This document shows, in pieces, positions 16,177 through 23,896 of a stretch of 49,554 nucleotides of DNA (position 1 is the first letter of the stretch; each line of letters opens with the position of its first letter). The stretch comes from Cryobacterium shii (GTDB taxonomy: Bacteria > Actinomycetota > Actinomycetes > Actinomycetales > Microbacteriaceae). Below the pieces are notes generated by a model. It was not told the origin of the DNA. It saw only the letters and a program-made list of their open reading frames with translations, and searched no databases. Location: assembly GCF_004402595.1 (NCBI RefSeq), contig NZ_SOFY01000061.1, forward strand, positions 1 to 49,554, read 5' to 3'. The translations under genes and the position numbers were made by a program.

Positions 16177-17643
16177 TCACACGTCCCGGCAGAGCGGCAG
16201 AGCGGCCGCGGCGAACGCTTGGGCTAGTTGCCCGACCAGCCGCCGCGTCTCGCACGACGCCTGTATGGCGGCCTGTTCGATCGCTGCGACGGCGGCATCC
16301 AGTTCGTCGACGGTCGGAGCCGAGACGGCGATGAGCCCGGTGTAGCGGAGCACGCCGTGGCCGGCGGTGAGGTCGGATTCCTGCTGGAGCACATCCTGGT
16401 ATTCGGCGGTGCGGGCAGCGTCTTCGATCTGCCCGATCTTGGCACGCTGCGCCGCGTCCGAGAGGAGCCCAACCTTCTTCTTGCGGATATCGCGCACCGC
16501 CAGGTCGGCGCGCACCGGTGTGCAGATCAGCGAGAACGTGCGTTTGACTCCCGAGGTCAGCAGCATGGGTGCGAGGAACCCTGGATAGACCTGCGAGCGC
16601 GGCCACTCAGAGATCCAGAGCACCGTGTGGTGCGCCGAGTCCGTCCGCATCTTGTCCCAGCTTTCGGTCACCGCGACCGGCCCCGCGGTGGCGAGCGACC
16701 GGCTGATCTCGGAGTGTCGTTCGAGGGCGGGCGCGGCGGCCGGATCGTAGGCCGAGCGGAGGATGACCGCGACTTCACCCGGTGAGAGCCAGCCGGTCGT
16801 CGTGAGGTCGGCGGCGCGCAGCGCGGTGACGAGCGTGGTCATCTCCTGCCGCAGCACCGAGGCGGCCCCGCGGAGACCGCCGCCCGAGGAGCGGATCTGT
16901 CGCGCCGCAGCGTGCATGTCGAGCGCGAGCGAGATCGTCGTCGCGTGACGCTCGCTGGTTGGCCCCGCGCGTTCGATCAGTTCGCGGTAGGTCGTCGCGG
17001 GCCAGGAGTCGTCGTCTTTGCCGTGCGTCGCCCACCACTCGGCGAGTCCGCTGCCGGAGTCGGGGAGGGTTCGCTCCGATACTTGGAGGCGGGCGATCCT
17101 GCCCGAGTGGCATGCGGTGGCGAGCACTCGTCCCCAGCCGGTGACTCGCCGTTGCTGTTCGCCGGGGTCGAGCAGCACGAAGGCGGGATGTGTGACGCCG
17201 AGGACGGCGGTGAGTGTCTGCGCGTGCGGATCGTGCACCATCGCTGCGCCGGTCTCTGGATCGACCCACTCGCGGAGTGCCGCCGCGTCACCCGGCAACG
17301 AGAGCGTGCCCACGGGCCGCGGTTTGATGACCCGATGCCGGAAGATCAGCTGGCCTGCCGTGCTGCGCCACGTCCAGCGGGCGACGATCGGCAGCCAGTC
17401 GACGAGCTTGCGGCCCCGCACCGAGACGGAGGCGAGCAGGAGGCAGGTGAGCCAGATTGGCGACGACCCAATGACAACCATTTGGCCGCCCGAGTAGATC
17501 GCGATCACAAACGTGATGATCCCGATGCCGAAGACGAGGAGTTGCGAGACCGACAGCCCGAGCAGAACGCCGCGCCGAGCCAGCCGGGAGAACTGCACCG
17601 ATGAAAGCTGCTGGCCGTTCGTCGGGTCCTGATGAGTCGCCAT
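16177..17643 (-). CDS. SCO6880-family conjugation protein
   Basis: The 488-residue protein has two membrane helices near the N terminus (LLGLSVSQLLVFGIGIITFVIAIY and a second at IWLTCLLLASVSV) and a long cytoplasmic part resembling the N-terminal domain of VirB4 ATPases fused to a PrgI-like membrane region. Segments such as GLLSDAAQRAKIGQIEDAARTAEYQDVLQQESDLTAGH and SAPTVDELDAAVAAIEQAA match what is typical of this family. It is an essential part of actinobacterial conjugation systems and probably works with the short VirB4 encoded downstream. AAAGGGG lies before the ATG, three bases after the stop of the upstream gene. The C terminus (AAALPLCRDV) appears complete, so the cargo insertion lies just past its stop. 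Confidence 0.85.
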   Translation of the reverse strand: MATHQDPTNGQQLSSVQFSRLARRGVLLGLSVSQLLVFGIGIITFVIAIYSGGQMVVIGSSPIWLTCLLLASVSVRGRKLVDWLPIVARWTWRSTAGQLIFRHRVIKPRPVGTLSLPGDAAALREWVDPETGAAMVHDPHAQTLTAVLGVTHPAFVLLDPGEQQRRVTGWGRVLATACHSGRIARLQVSERTLPDSGSGLAEWWATHGKDDDSWPATTYRELIERAGPTSERHATTISLALDMHAAARQIRSSGGGLRGAASVLRQEMTTLVTALRAADLTTTGWLSPGEVAVILRSAYDPAAAPALERHSEISRSLATAGPVAVTESWDKMRTDSAHHTVLWISEWPRSQVYPGFLAPMLLTSGVKRTFSLICTPVRADLAVRDIRKKKVGLLSDAAQRAKIGQIEDAARTAEYQDVLQQESDLTAGHGVLRYTGLIAVSAPTVDELDAAVAAIEQAAIQASCETRRLVGQLAQAFAAAALPLCRDV

Positions 17644-17646
17644 GAT

Positions 17647-18963
17647 CTACCCCTTTCGTGACCCGACGGGTGTGGGAGCGGGCGGTCGCTGCCGGATGGT
17701 GGAGGCCGGTGAGGGCGCAGGCGTCGGTGGAGCGGACTCTGCTTGCCCCATCGCAGCGCCGCCCACCGTTGCCCCCGTCTTCGGCCCGGCGGTGGCTGCG
17801 GCCTTGACGACCTGTGCGCCAACGACGGCGGCGGCGGCAGGGCCGGCGGCAGCCGCCCCCGCTCCTGCCGCTCCGCCCGATGCCGCAGCGCCGCTGCCCG
17901 AGGCGGCAGCTCCGCTTGCCGTTCCGCTGGCGGCCGGAGTCGCCGTGGCTGCCGCGTTCGGCGCGGGAGTAAGGCTGCCGCCCGAGCTGCCTTGCCCGTC
18001 GAGCACTGACTTCGCTGCGTTCGGCTGGGGTTTGACCGGGATCGGGATTGGCCGATTCATCGCCGATTTCGCCTCCTGCTCGCTCGACATCGCGTGGTAC
18101 ATGTCGAAGCCGATGAAGGAGATGAACTTGTAGGTCAGGTATGGGGCGAAGGCTGCGATGAACATGAGCACGATGCCCGAGATTGGATCGCTGATTGAGG
18201 CGAGGTCGAGGTCGATTGGGGCGCTGACCTGCTCGATGGCGACGAGGAAAATGACGACCAGCACGAGCTTCGAGAAGATCAGGGCGATGATGAAGGCGGC
18301 CCACCTGGCGAACCATCCTTTCGCCGCATCCCAGGTGAATCCGGCAAGCGCGATGGGTGCGAAGACGATCGCCACCAGTAGCAGCGCCTTGCGAATGAGT
18401 AGTGAGAACCACACGATCGCTGCGCCCGCGATGCCGAGGCCGGCGAGGAAGATCGTGACGATCGCGCCGACGCCGGGTGAGGCGATGTTGATGGTCGTGA
18501 GCCCGACAGCGAGCAGGGTGATTCGATCACCCATGCCCTCCATCGTGTTGCCGGTCGCCTGCACGACTCCGATGGCGAGCTGATCCGTCACTTCGAGCAG
18601 CGTCGCGGTGAGCGAGATCGCGATGAACGAGCCGAGTACCGACTTGGCGAGGCCAAGGCCCGCCCGTGAGAGTGCCATCGGGTCGCGGTTCACGAGGCCG
18701 GTGATGAGCTGGAGGCAGAAGAAGATGAGCATGACGAAGACCGCCACACCGAAGAGCACGTTGTACACGTTGATGTACTGCCCGCCCGTCACATCAACGA
18801 GTGTGGTCGTGTCGAACACACCCCAGACCGCCTCGAACATCCACCCAGCCGTCTGCCCCATCGCCTGCGCGAGCCAGTCGAACGGTGCTGACACGAGCGA
18901 TGCGACGCCCTCGCCAACCGAGTCGCATACGGTCGCGATGACCGGCACGTCGCACACGCTCAT
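17647..18963 (-). CDS. VirB6/TrbL-like membrane channel protein
   Basis: The 438-residue protein has several strong membrane helices (VLFGVAVFVMLIFFCLQLI, VLGSFIAISLTATLLEV, AIVTIFLAGLGIAGAAIVWF, LLLVAIVFAPIALAGF, FIIALIFSKLVLVVIFLVA, ISGIVLMFIAAFAPYLTY), followed by a long disordered tail rich in alanine, glycine and proline (about residues 325-438). This layout fits the polytopic VirB6/TrbL protein that forms the inner membrane core of type IV secretion systems. It is followed after three bases by the SCO6880 gene. The tail may be cytoplasmic and contact the ATPases. Confidence 0.85.
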   Translation of the reverse strand: MSVCDVPVIATVCDSVGEGVASLVSAPFDWLAQAMGQTAGWMFEAVWGVFDTTTLVDVTGGQYINVYNVLFGVAVFVMLIFFCLQLITGLVNRDPMALSRAGLGLAKSVLGSFIAISLTATLLEVTDQLAIGVVQATGNTMEGMGDRITLLAVGLTTINIASPGVGAIVTIFLAGLGIAGAAIVWFSLLIRKALLLVAIVFAPIALAGFTWDAAKGWFARWAAFIIALIFSKLVLVVIFLVAIEQVSAPIDLDLASISDPISGIVLMFIAAFAPYLTYKFISFIGFDMYHAMSSEQEAKSAMNRPIPIPVKPQPNAAKSVLDGQGSSGGSLTPAPNAAATATPAASGTASGAAASGSGAAASGGAAGAGAAAAGPAAAAVVGAQVVKAAATAGPKTGATVGGAAMGQAESAPPTPAPSPASTIRQRPPAPTPVGSRKG

Positions 18964-18993
18964 CGGCTCTGCCGCCCAAGTATCGATGAGGCG

Positions 18994-19263
18994 TCAGACC
19001 GATTGGCCGACGGTCCAGAAGAAGTTCACGAGGGTCACGGATGCGCCGCAGACGATCGCCGCTCCACACGCCACGAGCACGCCGAGCTTGCCTCGTGATG
19101 CGAGGTGAGGGTTCGAGGAGTTCGCACCGTAACCCCAGACGACGGCCGCAATGATGAGCGCGAGGACTGCGAGGATGAGGCCCACGGTCATCGCTGCGCC
19201 GACGATGACGCGCAGTTGTTCGATGCCCGGCAGGCCGTCGGTGTTGGGGTCGATGTCAATCAC
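18994..19263 (-). CDS. DUF6112-like small membrane protein (copy 1), pilin-like
   Basis: The 89-residue protein has two hydrophobic helices (AAMTVGLILAVLALIIAAVVWG and LGVLVACGAAIVCGASVTLVNFF) joined by a short polar loop (ANSSNPHLASRGK), the layout of VirB2-type pilins and TrbC-like subunits. The GTG at 19263 has AAAGGAG seven bases upstream, which sets the start. It is a distant paralogue of the gene at 21762-22028; both share a xLR-IVGA segment and the GxxVTxVNFxxxVG end. It precedes the VirB6-like gene, so a structural role in the channel or surface fibre is likely. Confidence 0.75.
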   Translation of the reverse strand: MIDIDPNTDGLPGIEQLRVIVGAAMTVGLILAVLALIIAAVVWGYGANSSNPHLASRGKLGVLVACGAAIVCGASVTLVNFFWTVGQSV

Positions 19264-19356
19264 TGGTGTGCTCCTTTGACAGGCAGAAGAAGAACCTGCT
19301 TGGAAGGTGCGCACGCCGTCCCGGCAATGTCGGGGGTCAGGGGTAGATTCACCACC

Positions 19357-19539
19357 ATGCGAGGCGTGAAGTGTCTGACGAAGCGGCCCCCGATCGAGTC
19401 GCGGCTTGAAGCCGTGACGATTGCCGCACGGGTTCCGAAGGGGGCGGAGGCCGTTCAGTGCCCGTACTGCGGGTGGTGGCACGTCGTCGGCTACGGCTCG
19501 GCGCTGGAGCGCCCGTCGACGCCACGGAAGCGACGCTGA
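19357..19539 (+). CDS. Small zinc-ribbon-like protein
   Basis: The product has 60 residues and contains VQCPYCGWWHVVG, a C-x2-C pair followed by a histidine, typical of small zinc-binding proteins found in actinobacterial mobile elements and phages. The N-terminal part is basic with KCLTKRP and AVTIAARVPKGAEA. It is encoded on the strand opposite to the surrounding transfer genes, in the gap between copy 1 of the DUF6112-like gene and the IS5-like remnant. Coding potential is supported by the coherent cysteine motif and by ATG placement; role unknown. Confidence 0.6.
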   Translation: MRGVKCLTKRPPIESRLEAVTIAARVPKGAEAVQCPYCGWWHVVGYGSALERPSTPRKRR

Positions 19540-19569
19540 CCCGGCGCGGGTTCTCGACCTCGCCCCAAA

Positions 19570-19675
19570 CTAAGGCCTGTCTCCAAACGGCTTGAGCCAG
19601 GTTGTGATGGTCCGGAGCGCAACTCCGCCGCGGTAGGTGACGGCGAGTTTTTCGTGCACGGTTGGGAGCCCCCCT
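19570..19675 (-). mobile_element. IS5-like transposase remnant, left copy
   Basis: Read on the - strand, the sequence encodes EKLAVTYRGGVALRTITTWL and a stop, resembling the last part of IS5-family transposases (the 'DKLA-x-x-Y-x-x-x-V-x-L-x-x-I-x-x-W-L' end). The outer edge is AGGCCTGTCTCC. A second, about 90% identical copy lies in inverted orientation at 21650-21765. The two bracket the 2-kb cargo module. Upstream of this piece (19676-19911) the - strand frame stays open without a start, and no real gene is seen. Confidence 0.6.
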
Positions 19676-19911
19676 AGCAGCAGATGAAGGAGGTGTTTTC
19701 CACGGTGGTCGCCGTGGTTTGGCCGCTCGATCCGTCCGGTCTGTCCGACCTTCAACTGAGCAATGGATCCACTTGTGGATCCGACTACAACGGTCTTATC
19801 CAGCGTGTTCGCCTCGATGTGGACCCCGTTCAAGCAACCCTCGTCCGCGAAGACCTCGACAAACGCGCATCCGTCGGTGGGATCCGAGTGGTACAGAGTG
19901 CTCCCTAACGA

Positions 19912-20493
19912 TCACTTAGCATCTGGGACGCGACCGTTGGTCGGTATCAAGCCTTTCGTGGCTATCGTGTTTGCCTTCTGCTCAGCATCTTCGTCTTGGC
20001 TGTCGACGATTCCTGTGAGTCCTGCTAGAAGAGCCGTAAGCCGGACTGCGCCGTGGGTGGTCAAAAGGAAACACGCTTCCAGCACCCACAAGCCGGGTTC
20101 AGCGCCAAATCCGACAATCATGACAGCAGAGATGACAGCGCCGAAAGCACCGGTAAGCGAGCTCAGCACAACTGAGATCCAGTTCGCACGGAGCCGGTGG
20201 CTTCCCTTGCGTCTCAGTAGCCGGAAGCGATCGTTCTCGCTCCCCAGACCGAAGACCACAACAACGCCTGCGAAGCCGCCAACCATCGCGCTTACTCCGG
20301 CCACTCCCAGAGCCAGGGACATAAGAGTGTCTGAGGGGTCGGCGACTGGGGCGTCCGCAAGTGCTGCGGCGACGTTAAGTTCCGGGAACTTCTGAGATAA
20401 CGCGTAGTGCCCGGCAACTAATCCGATAATGAGCGTGCTGACGAACAATGGGTAGTTCGCGAACCAGCCGCCGATTGCCCTGAGTGCTTTCAT
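19912..20493 (-). CDS. Unknown four-helix membrane protein of cargo module
   Basis: The 193-residue protein shows about four membrane helices: PLFVSTLIIGLVAGHYAL, LALGVAGVSAMVGGFAGVVVVFG, WISVVLSSLTGAFGAVISAVMIVGF and LWVLEACFLLTTHGAVRLTALLAGL. A basic loop (RFRLLRRKGSHRLRAN) lies between helices 2 and 3 and a hydrophilic tail follows. No family was recognised. It starts 46 bases after the upstream 324-residue gene, on the same strand, so the two form a pair. Small membrane proteins are common effectors in two-gene phage defence modules; that role is only a guess here. Codon use is less GC-rich than in the transfer genes. Confidence 0.65.
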   Translation of the reverse strand: MKALRAIGGWFANYPLFVSTLIIGLVAGHYALSQKFPELNVAAALADAPVADPSDTLMSLALGVAGVSAMVGGFAGVVVVFGLGSENDRFRLLRRKGSHRLRANWISVVLSSLTGAFGAVISAVMIVGFGAEPGLWVLEACFLLTTHGAVRLTALLAGLTGIVDSQDEDAEQKANTIATKGLIPTNGRVPDAK

Positions 20494-20539
20494 ATCCGAG
20501 TCCTTCCGAGGAGGGCGATGCTACGGGGCACTCCCGACA

Positions 20540-21514
20540 TTAGTTCTTCTTGAAGGTGATGCTCGCCTGTCCATCCGTTCCAGCTGCCTGTAGTCCGATC
20601 GTGCTGCCGCCTCGGTTGAACTCCTGAATGGCTAGGCCTATGGCGTTGAGGATGACCTCATCAGAGGTGCGTTCGCCGTCCTTGGTATTGAACTTGACGT
20701 GCTTCGTGATGCGGTCCTCAAAGAGGTCGCGTTCGTCATCCCGAACAAGTCGACCCTGCGCGTCAAGATCAGCGAGCTTGACCTTGGCGCTGGTGCTGAA
20801 CGCGTGTTCCACAACCCACCGCGCGCCAGTGCGCAGCGCGTCCCGCACGGACTGCGTGCCGCCTGAGCGATCGAGGGACCAGCGGAATACCAGTCTTGCG
20901 TCCTGCAATGCCTGATGTTGCGCGCTTCTGAAGGCGTCGCCCACAGGACCACCGCCGGTCGCAGGCAACTGCGCGCCTGCGTCGAGGTGGACTTCGAGCA
21001 TCACCGCTCCCTGCGCATTGTCAATCTTGGAAAGAATAGCGGGATCGACAACCGGCACCAGTTCGAGCGAATATCCATTCACCACGAGGTCGAGCACCAG
21101 CGTCAACCAACGAGACAGGGTCTCAGGTCGAGTTCCTTGAACGGCAGGACTCATTACGGCCACGCGGCCGTTCGCCCCGAAGGGCACGATGAAGGTCGGC
21201 TCGGATACTCGGTCGTCGGGGTCGTCAAAATCCAACGGGGCAACATCACCATTCGCCACGTTCGACCTGTTCAGCTGCTCGGTAAGTGCACGGATGCGCT
21301 CGACCTGAAGGTTCGGGAGCGCAGGCCGCTTCGGGGAGACAGAACGACCGATGTAGTCGATCTCCAAAATCTTCCCGCTGCGGGACGCAAGATTCCAGTC
21401 GGCGAAGGCAATCAAGAGCCGTGACCAGAAGTCGTTCTCAATGTTGTGGCGCTTGTCGTTGTCGTCGATTAGGACTGTGTCGTAGAACCGTACGATTTTC
21501 TCAACCGTCGCCAT
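20540..21514 (-). CDS. Unknown soluble protein of cargo module
   Basis: The 324-residue protein is not recognised. It has an alternating strand-helix character: the start ATVEKIVRFYDTVLID, a helical segment LLIAFADWNLASRSGKI, and strand-rich parts (VSEPTFIVPFGANGRVAVMS, AVMLEVHLDAGAQ). A C-terminal region contains KHVKFNTKDGERTSDEVILN followed by a polar tail. No membrane segment or clear catalytic motif is visible. The ATG at 21514 has GAAAGGTGG five bases upstream and is preferred over a GTG three codons before. It is followed by a membrane-protein gene and both lie between inverted IS5-like remnants, suggesting a mobile two-gene module, possibly sensor plus effector. Confidence 0.65.
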   Translation of the reverse strand: MATVEKIVRFYDTVLIDDNDKRHNIENDFWSRLLIAFADWNLASRSGKILEIDYIGRSVSPKRPALPNLQVERIRALTEQLNRSNVANGDVAPLDFDDPDDRVSEPTFIVPFGANGRVAVMSPAVQGTRPETLSRWLTLVLDLVVNGYSLELVPVVDPAILSKIDNAQGAVMLEVHLDAGAQLPATGGGPVGDAFRSAQHQALQDARLVFRWSLDRSGGTQSVRDALRTGARWVVEHAFSTSAKVKLADLDAQGRLVRDDERDLFEDRITKHVKFNTKDGERTSDEVILNAIGLAIQEFNRGGSTIGLQAAGTDGQASITFKKN

Positions 21515-21649
21515 GCGGGCCACCTTTCATCGGGCGATGATCATGGTATTCCGAAGTTCACAACAAACAGTCAGATAAGCGAGCCCGTCTACCGTGTCGC
21601 AACGCGACAGGATTTGCACCACCAGGCGCCGACTACGATCTTTCTCGGT

Positions 21650-21765
21650 TCGAGGCACGTTGGCGGACCATCCCAACCCGGAACGACAAACTCGCCATCA
21701 CCTACCGCGGCGGAGTCGCGCCGGGCCATCACAATCTGGCTCAAGCCGTTAGGAGACAGTCCTAG
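21650..21765 (+). mobile_element. IS5-like transposase remnant, right copy (frameshifted)
   Basis: The + strand encodes FEARWRTIPTRNDKLAITYR, the typical end of IS5-family transposases, but a base is missing after GGAGTCGCG compared with the left copy, and another before the stop. The outer edge, on the - strand, reads AGGACTGTCTCC, matching the left copy's AGGCCTGTCTCC. The stop codon of the DUF6112-like gene (21762-21764) lies exactly on this edge, so the insertion may have set the end of that gene. No clear target duplication was found. Confidence 0.6.
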
Positions 21766-22028
21766 ATACTTGCACCGACGCCAAGCAGGAAGTTGACCCA
21801 GGTGACGCCGGCCCCGGCCAGGGCTGCGGCTCCGATGGAGACGAGGAAGCCGGTGCGGGCGCGGACGGCTGACGAGATGTTGCCGCTCGACGACGAGATC
21901 GCCCATACGATCGCACAAATGACGAGCATCAGCACGGCGAAGATCAGCACGAAGGTCAGAAGCGCGCCGACGATCGCGCGCAGCTCGGCGGTGCCGCCGA
22001 CGGCTCCGAAGTCGGGGAAAATATCCAT
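21762..22028 (-). CDS. DUF6112-like small membrane protein (copy 2), pilin-like
   Basis: The 88-residue product has two hydrophobic helices (AIVGALLTFVLIFAVLMLVI and FLVSIGAAALAGAGVTWVNF) and a polar loop (SSSSGNISSAVRAR). It is a divergent paralogue of the gene at 18994-19263, so both may be pilin-like or channel subunits. It starts two bases after the stop of the M23 wall hydrolase gene. The IS5-like remnant touches its stop codon; the C-terminal residues GASI may thus differ from the original ones. Confidence 0.75.
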   Translation of the reverse strand: MDIFPDFGAVGGTAELRAIVGALLTFVLIFAVLMLVICAIVWAISSSSGNISSAVRARTGFLVSIGAAALAGAGVTWVNFLLGVGASI

Positions 22029-22030
22029 CG

Positions 22031-23203
22031 CTACGCCGCCTGTCCTGCCGTGCACAGTGCCGCGGTCGTCGTGGCATCGAGGTTCTCGACCCCGTGCTCG
22101 GCGAGCCACACCTCGGCATCGATGGCCGCAGAGGTCGTCCCGCCGGGGCGGATCTCGAAGTGGAGATGTGCGCCTGTTGACTTGCCGGACGATCCCACGT
22201 CGCCGATGTGCTGACCCGCGAGGACCCGATCGCCCGCGGTGACGTAGATGCCGTACTGCCACATGTGCGCGTAGGCGGAGGCGATGCGTTGGCCGCCGAT
22301 TGTGTGCTCGATGATGATGAGTCCGCCGTAACCCCCTGAGAGGCCGGCATAGCTGACCACGCCATCGGCGAGCGCGAAGATCGACGTACCTTCAGCCGCT
22401 GCGAGGTCGGTGCCGGAGTGGAACGCTGGCTCGCCCGTGTAGGGGTCGGCGCGCCAGCCGAAGTCGTCCGAGTTCACCCACGTCCCCGACGGCAGCGGGA
22501 AGACGAGTCTCGTCGACTCGGGAACGCCGTCGAGCGGGACGCCCTCTGCCGTCGTCGGGGCACGACGGGTGAGCGCGGCGATGATCGCCTCGGCGACGGG
22601 CCGGTAGTCCTGGTATCGGTCGGGGTAGGCCGAGACCTCGACGGCCTGGGCAGCTTCGCCGGGGTCCATGCTCTGCCAGCCAGGGATGTCGAGCAGGCCG
22701 CGGGGCGACGGGTAGTTCGGCCCAATAGGCCCGCCGTAGAACGCCTTCGACTGGTAGTCGGAGTCCATCAAGTCGGCGACTGTGCCCCAGCCCGCGGTCG
22801 GGCGCATCTGGAAGAGCCCGAGCGAATCGTGGTCAGAGCCCTCGCCGTCGTTCGGATAGTCGGCGGACTCCGGGTAAGCCGACGAGTTGGCCAGCATCCG
22901 CAACCGCGACTCGGTCAGCGCGGCCATCAGCGCGACCGCGACACCCGAGCGTCCGACACCCTCGGTTTGGGCTCCGACCGTGATGACCGTTGCGGCGTGC
23001 GTGAGTTGCTGGTGGTCAAGCGTCACCGTCGCTCCCGACTGCATTGTCGCGGTGAGCGATTCGGGCACCACCCCGACGGTGAGTGAGGTCGATGAGAGGC
23101 ACGCCGCGATGGCCGCCGGTGACATCAGCACGCCGACGCTGAGTAGGCCTGCGGCCGGGAACGCAGCGACCAGCACGACGAGTGTTAGGACGACCTTCTT
23201 CAT
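22031..23203 (-). CDS. Cell-wall hydrolase: transglycosylase-like plus M23 peptidase
   Basis: The 390-residue protein starts with a signal or anchor helix (VVLTLVVLVAAFPAAGLLSVGV). Residues about 70-210 resemble the lytic-transglycosylase fold seen in conjugation hydrolases (ALTESRLRMLAN..., DSLGLFQMRP). The C-terminal half is an M23 zinc endopeptidase with FHSGTDLA (about 260-267) and HLHFEIRPGG (about 345-354), which supply the metal ligands. It would open peptidoglycan locally to let the type IV secretion channel pass. Position within the transfer operon supports that. Length and motifs indicate a complete enzyme. Confidence 0.9.
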   Translation of the reverse strand: MKKVVLTLVVLVAAFPAAGLLSVGVLMSPAAIAACLSSTSLTVGVVPESLTATMQSGATVTLDHQQLTHAATVITVGAQTEGVGRSGVAVALMAALTESRLRMLANSSAYPESADYPNDGEGSDHDSLGLFQMRPTAGWGTVADLMDSDYQSKAFYGGPIGPNYPSPRGLLDIPGWQSMDPGEAAQAVEVSAYPDRYQDYRPVAEAIIAALTRRAPTTAEGVPLDGVPESTRLVFPLPSGTWVNSDDFGWRADPYTGEPAFHSGTDLAAAEGTSIFALADGVVSYAGLSGGYGGLIIIEHTIGGQRIASAYAHMWQYGIYVTAGDRVLAGQHIGDVGSSGKSTGAHLHFEIRPGGTTSAAIDAEVWLAEHGVENLDATTTAALCTAGQAA

Positions 23204-23215
23204 TGGCGTATCCGC

Positions 23216-23896
23216 TCATCGCAGAGGGTTGTCGAGCTGGGAGAGTCGCAGCACGTGGCAGGTATCGAAAGTGGGCTGGCAGGTCACAATCACCGTGAAC
23301 GCCGCGCCCCGCGCGGACTCGACAGGTTCAGTGCCGGAGATGCCGTCCCGGTGCCGTGTGCCGCTGATCGTATAGGCGATCGTTCCGGGCAGGAGCTGGC
23401 CGGGTGCTGCCTGGTCCAGCGCGTCGGCCCACGAGTCCGGCACATGCGCTTCGTCGATCGTGAGCCATTGGCGAGTCTGCATGGTTTGCAACTGCGCCCA
23501 CGCCTCCGCTGTCGGCAGATAGCTTCGTACGTCGGAGGCGAGACCGGCCGCTTCTTCGCCGGACGGGTCGCCGACGTCCACGATGACCTGCGCGTAGTCG
23601 GTCGGTTCGTAATCGCTCGCCGTATCCCAGGCGAACAGCGCCTCGGCGACGGCGCGCGCGAAGCCCTCGGCATCCGCTGTCGAACGAATGCCCGGCAGTG
23701 AGGGAATCGTGTCGGTCGGCGTCGGGATCGCGGGCGCAGGCCCGGGAGTTTCGCGGGGCACATCACTCGCCGTGGTGGGTGCGGATCTCGGAGCGAGGAG
23801 CAGCCCATAGAGACCGACACCGACGAGCGCCGCGAGCACCGCGGCGGCGACGGCGAGGACGATGATGAGACGGCGGGGAAATCGAGACGGCGGCAT
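23216..23896 (-). CDS. Membrane-anchored transfer protein of unknown fold
   Basis: The 226-residue protein has one N-terminal helix (RLIIVLAVAAAVLAALVGVGLYGLLL), a proline-threonine-rich linker (about 38-65), and an extracellular domain (STADAEGFARAVAEALFAWDTASDYEPTDY...) resembling the NTF2-like outer domains of TcpC/VirB8-like conjugation proteins. Two cysteines near the end (VTCQPTFDTCHVL) could form a disulfide. The ATG at 23896 shares one base with the stop of the ParB-like gene. It precedes the wall hydrolase gene by 12 bases. A VirB8-like scaffold role is likely but not proven from sequence alone. Confidence 0.65.
   Translation of the reverse strand: MPPSRFPRRLIIVLAVAAAVLAALVGVGLYGLLLAPRSAPTTASDVPRETPGPAPAIPTPTDTIPSLPGIRSTADAEGFARAVAEALFAWDTASDYEPTDYAQVIVDVGDPSGEEAAGLASDVRSYLPTAEAWAQLQTMQTRQWLTIDEAHVPDSWADALDQAAPGQLLPGTIAYTISGTRHRDGISGTEPVESARGAAFTVIVTCQPTFDTCHVLRLSQLDNPLR

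Noticed and set aside
19676..19911. Possible small gene ending in the IS5-like remnant, read on the - strand
   Set aside because: The frame only begins at a TTG within unrelated sequence; it appears to be a chance fusion between the cargo edge and transposase remains.
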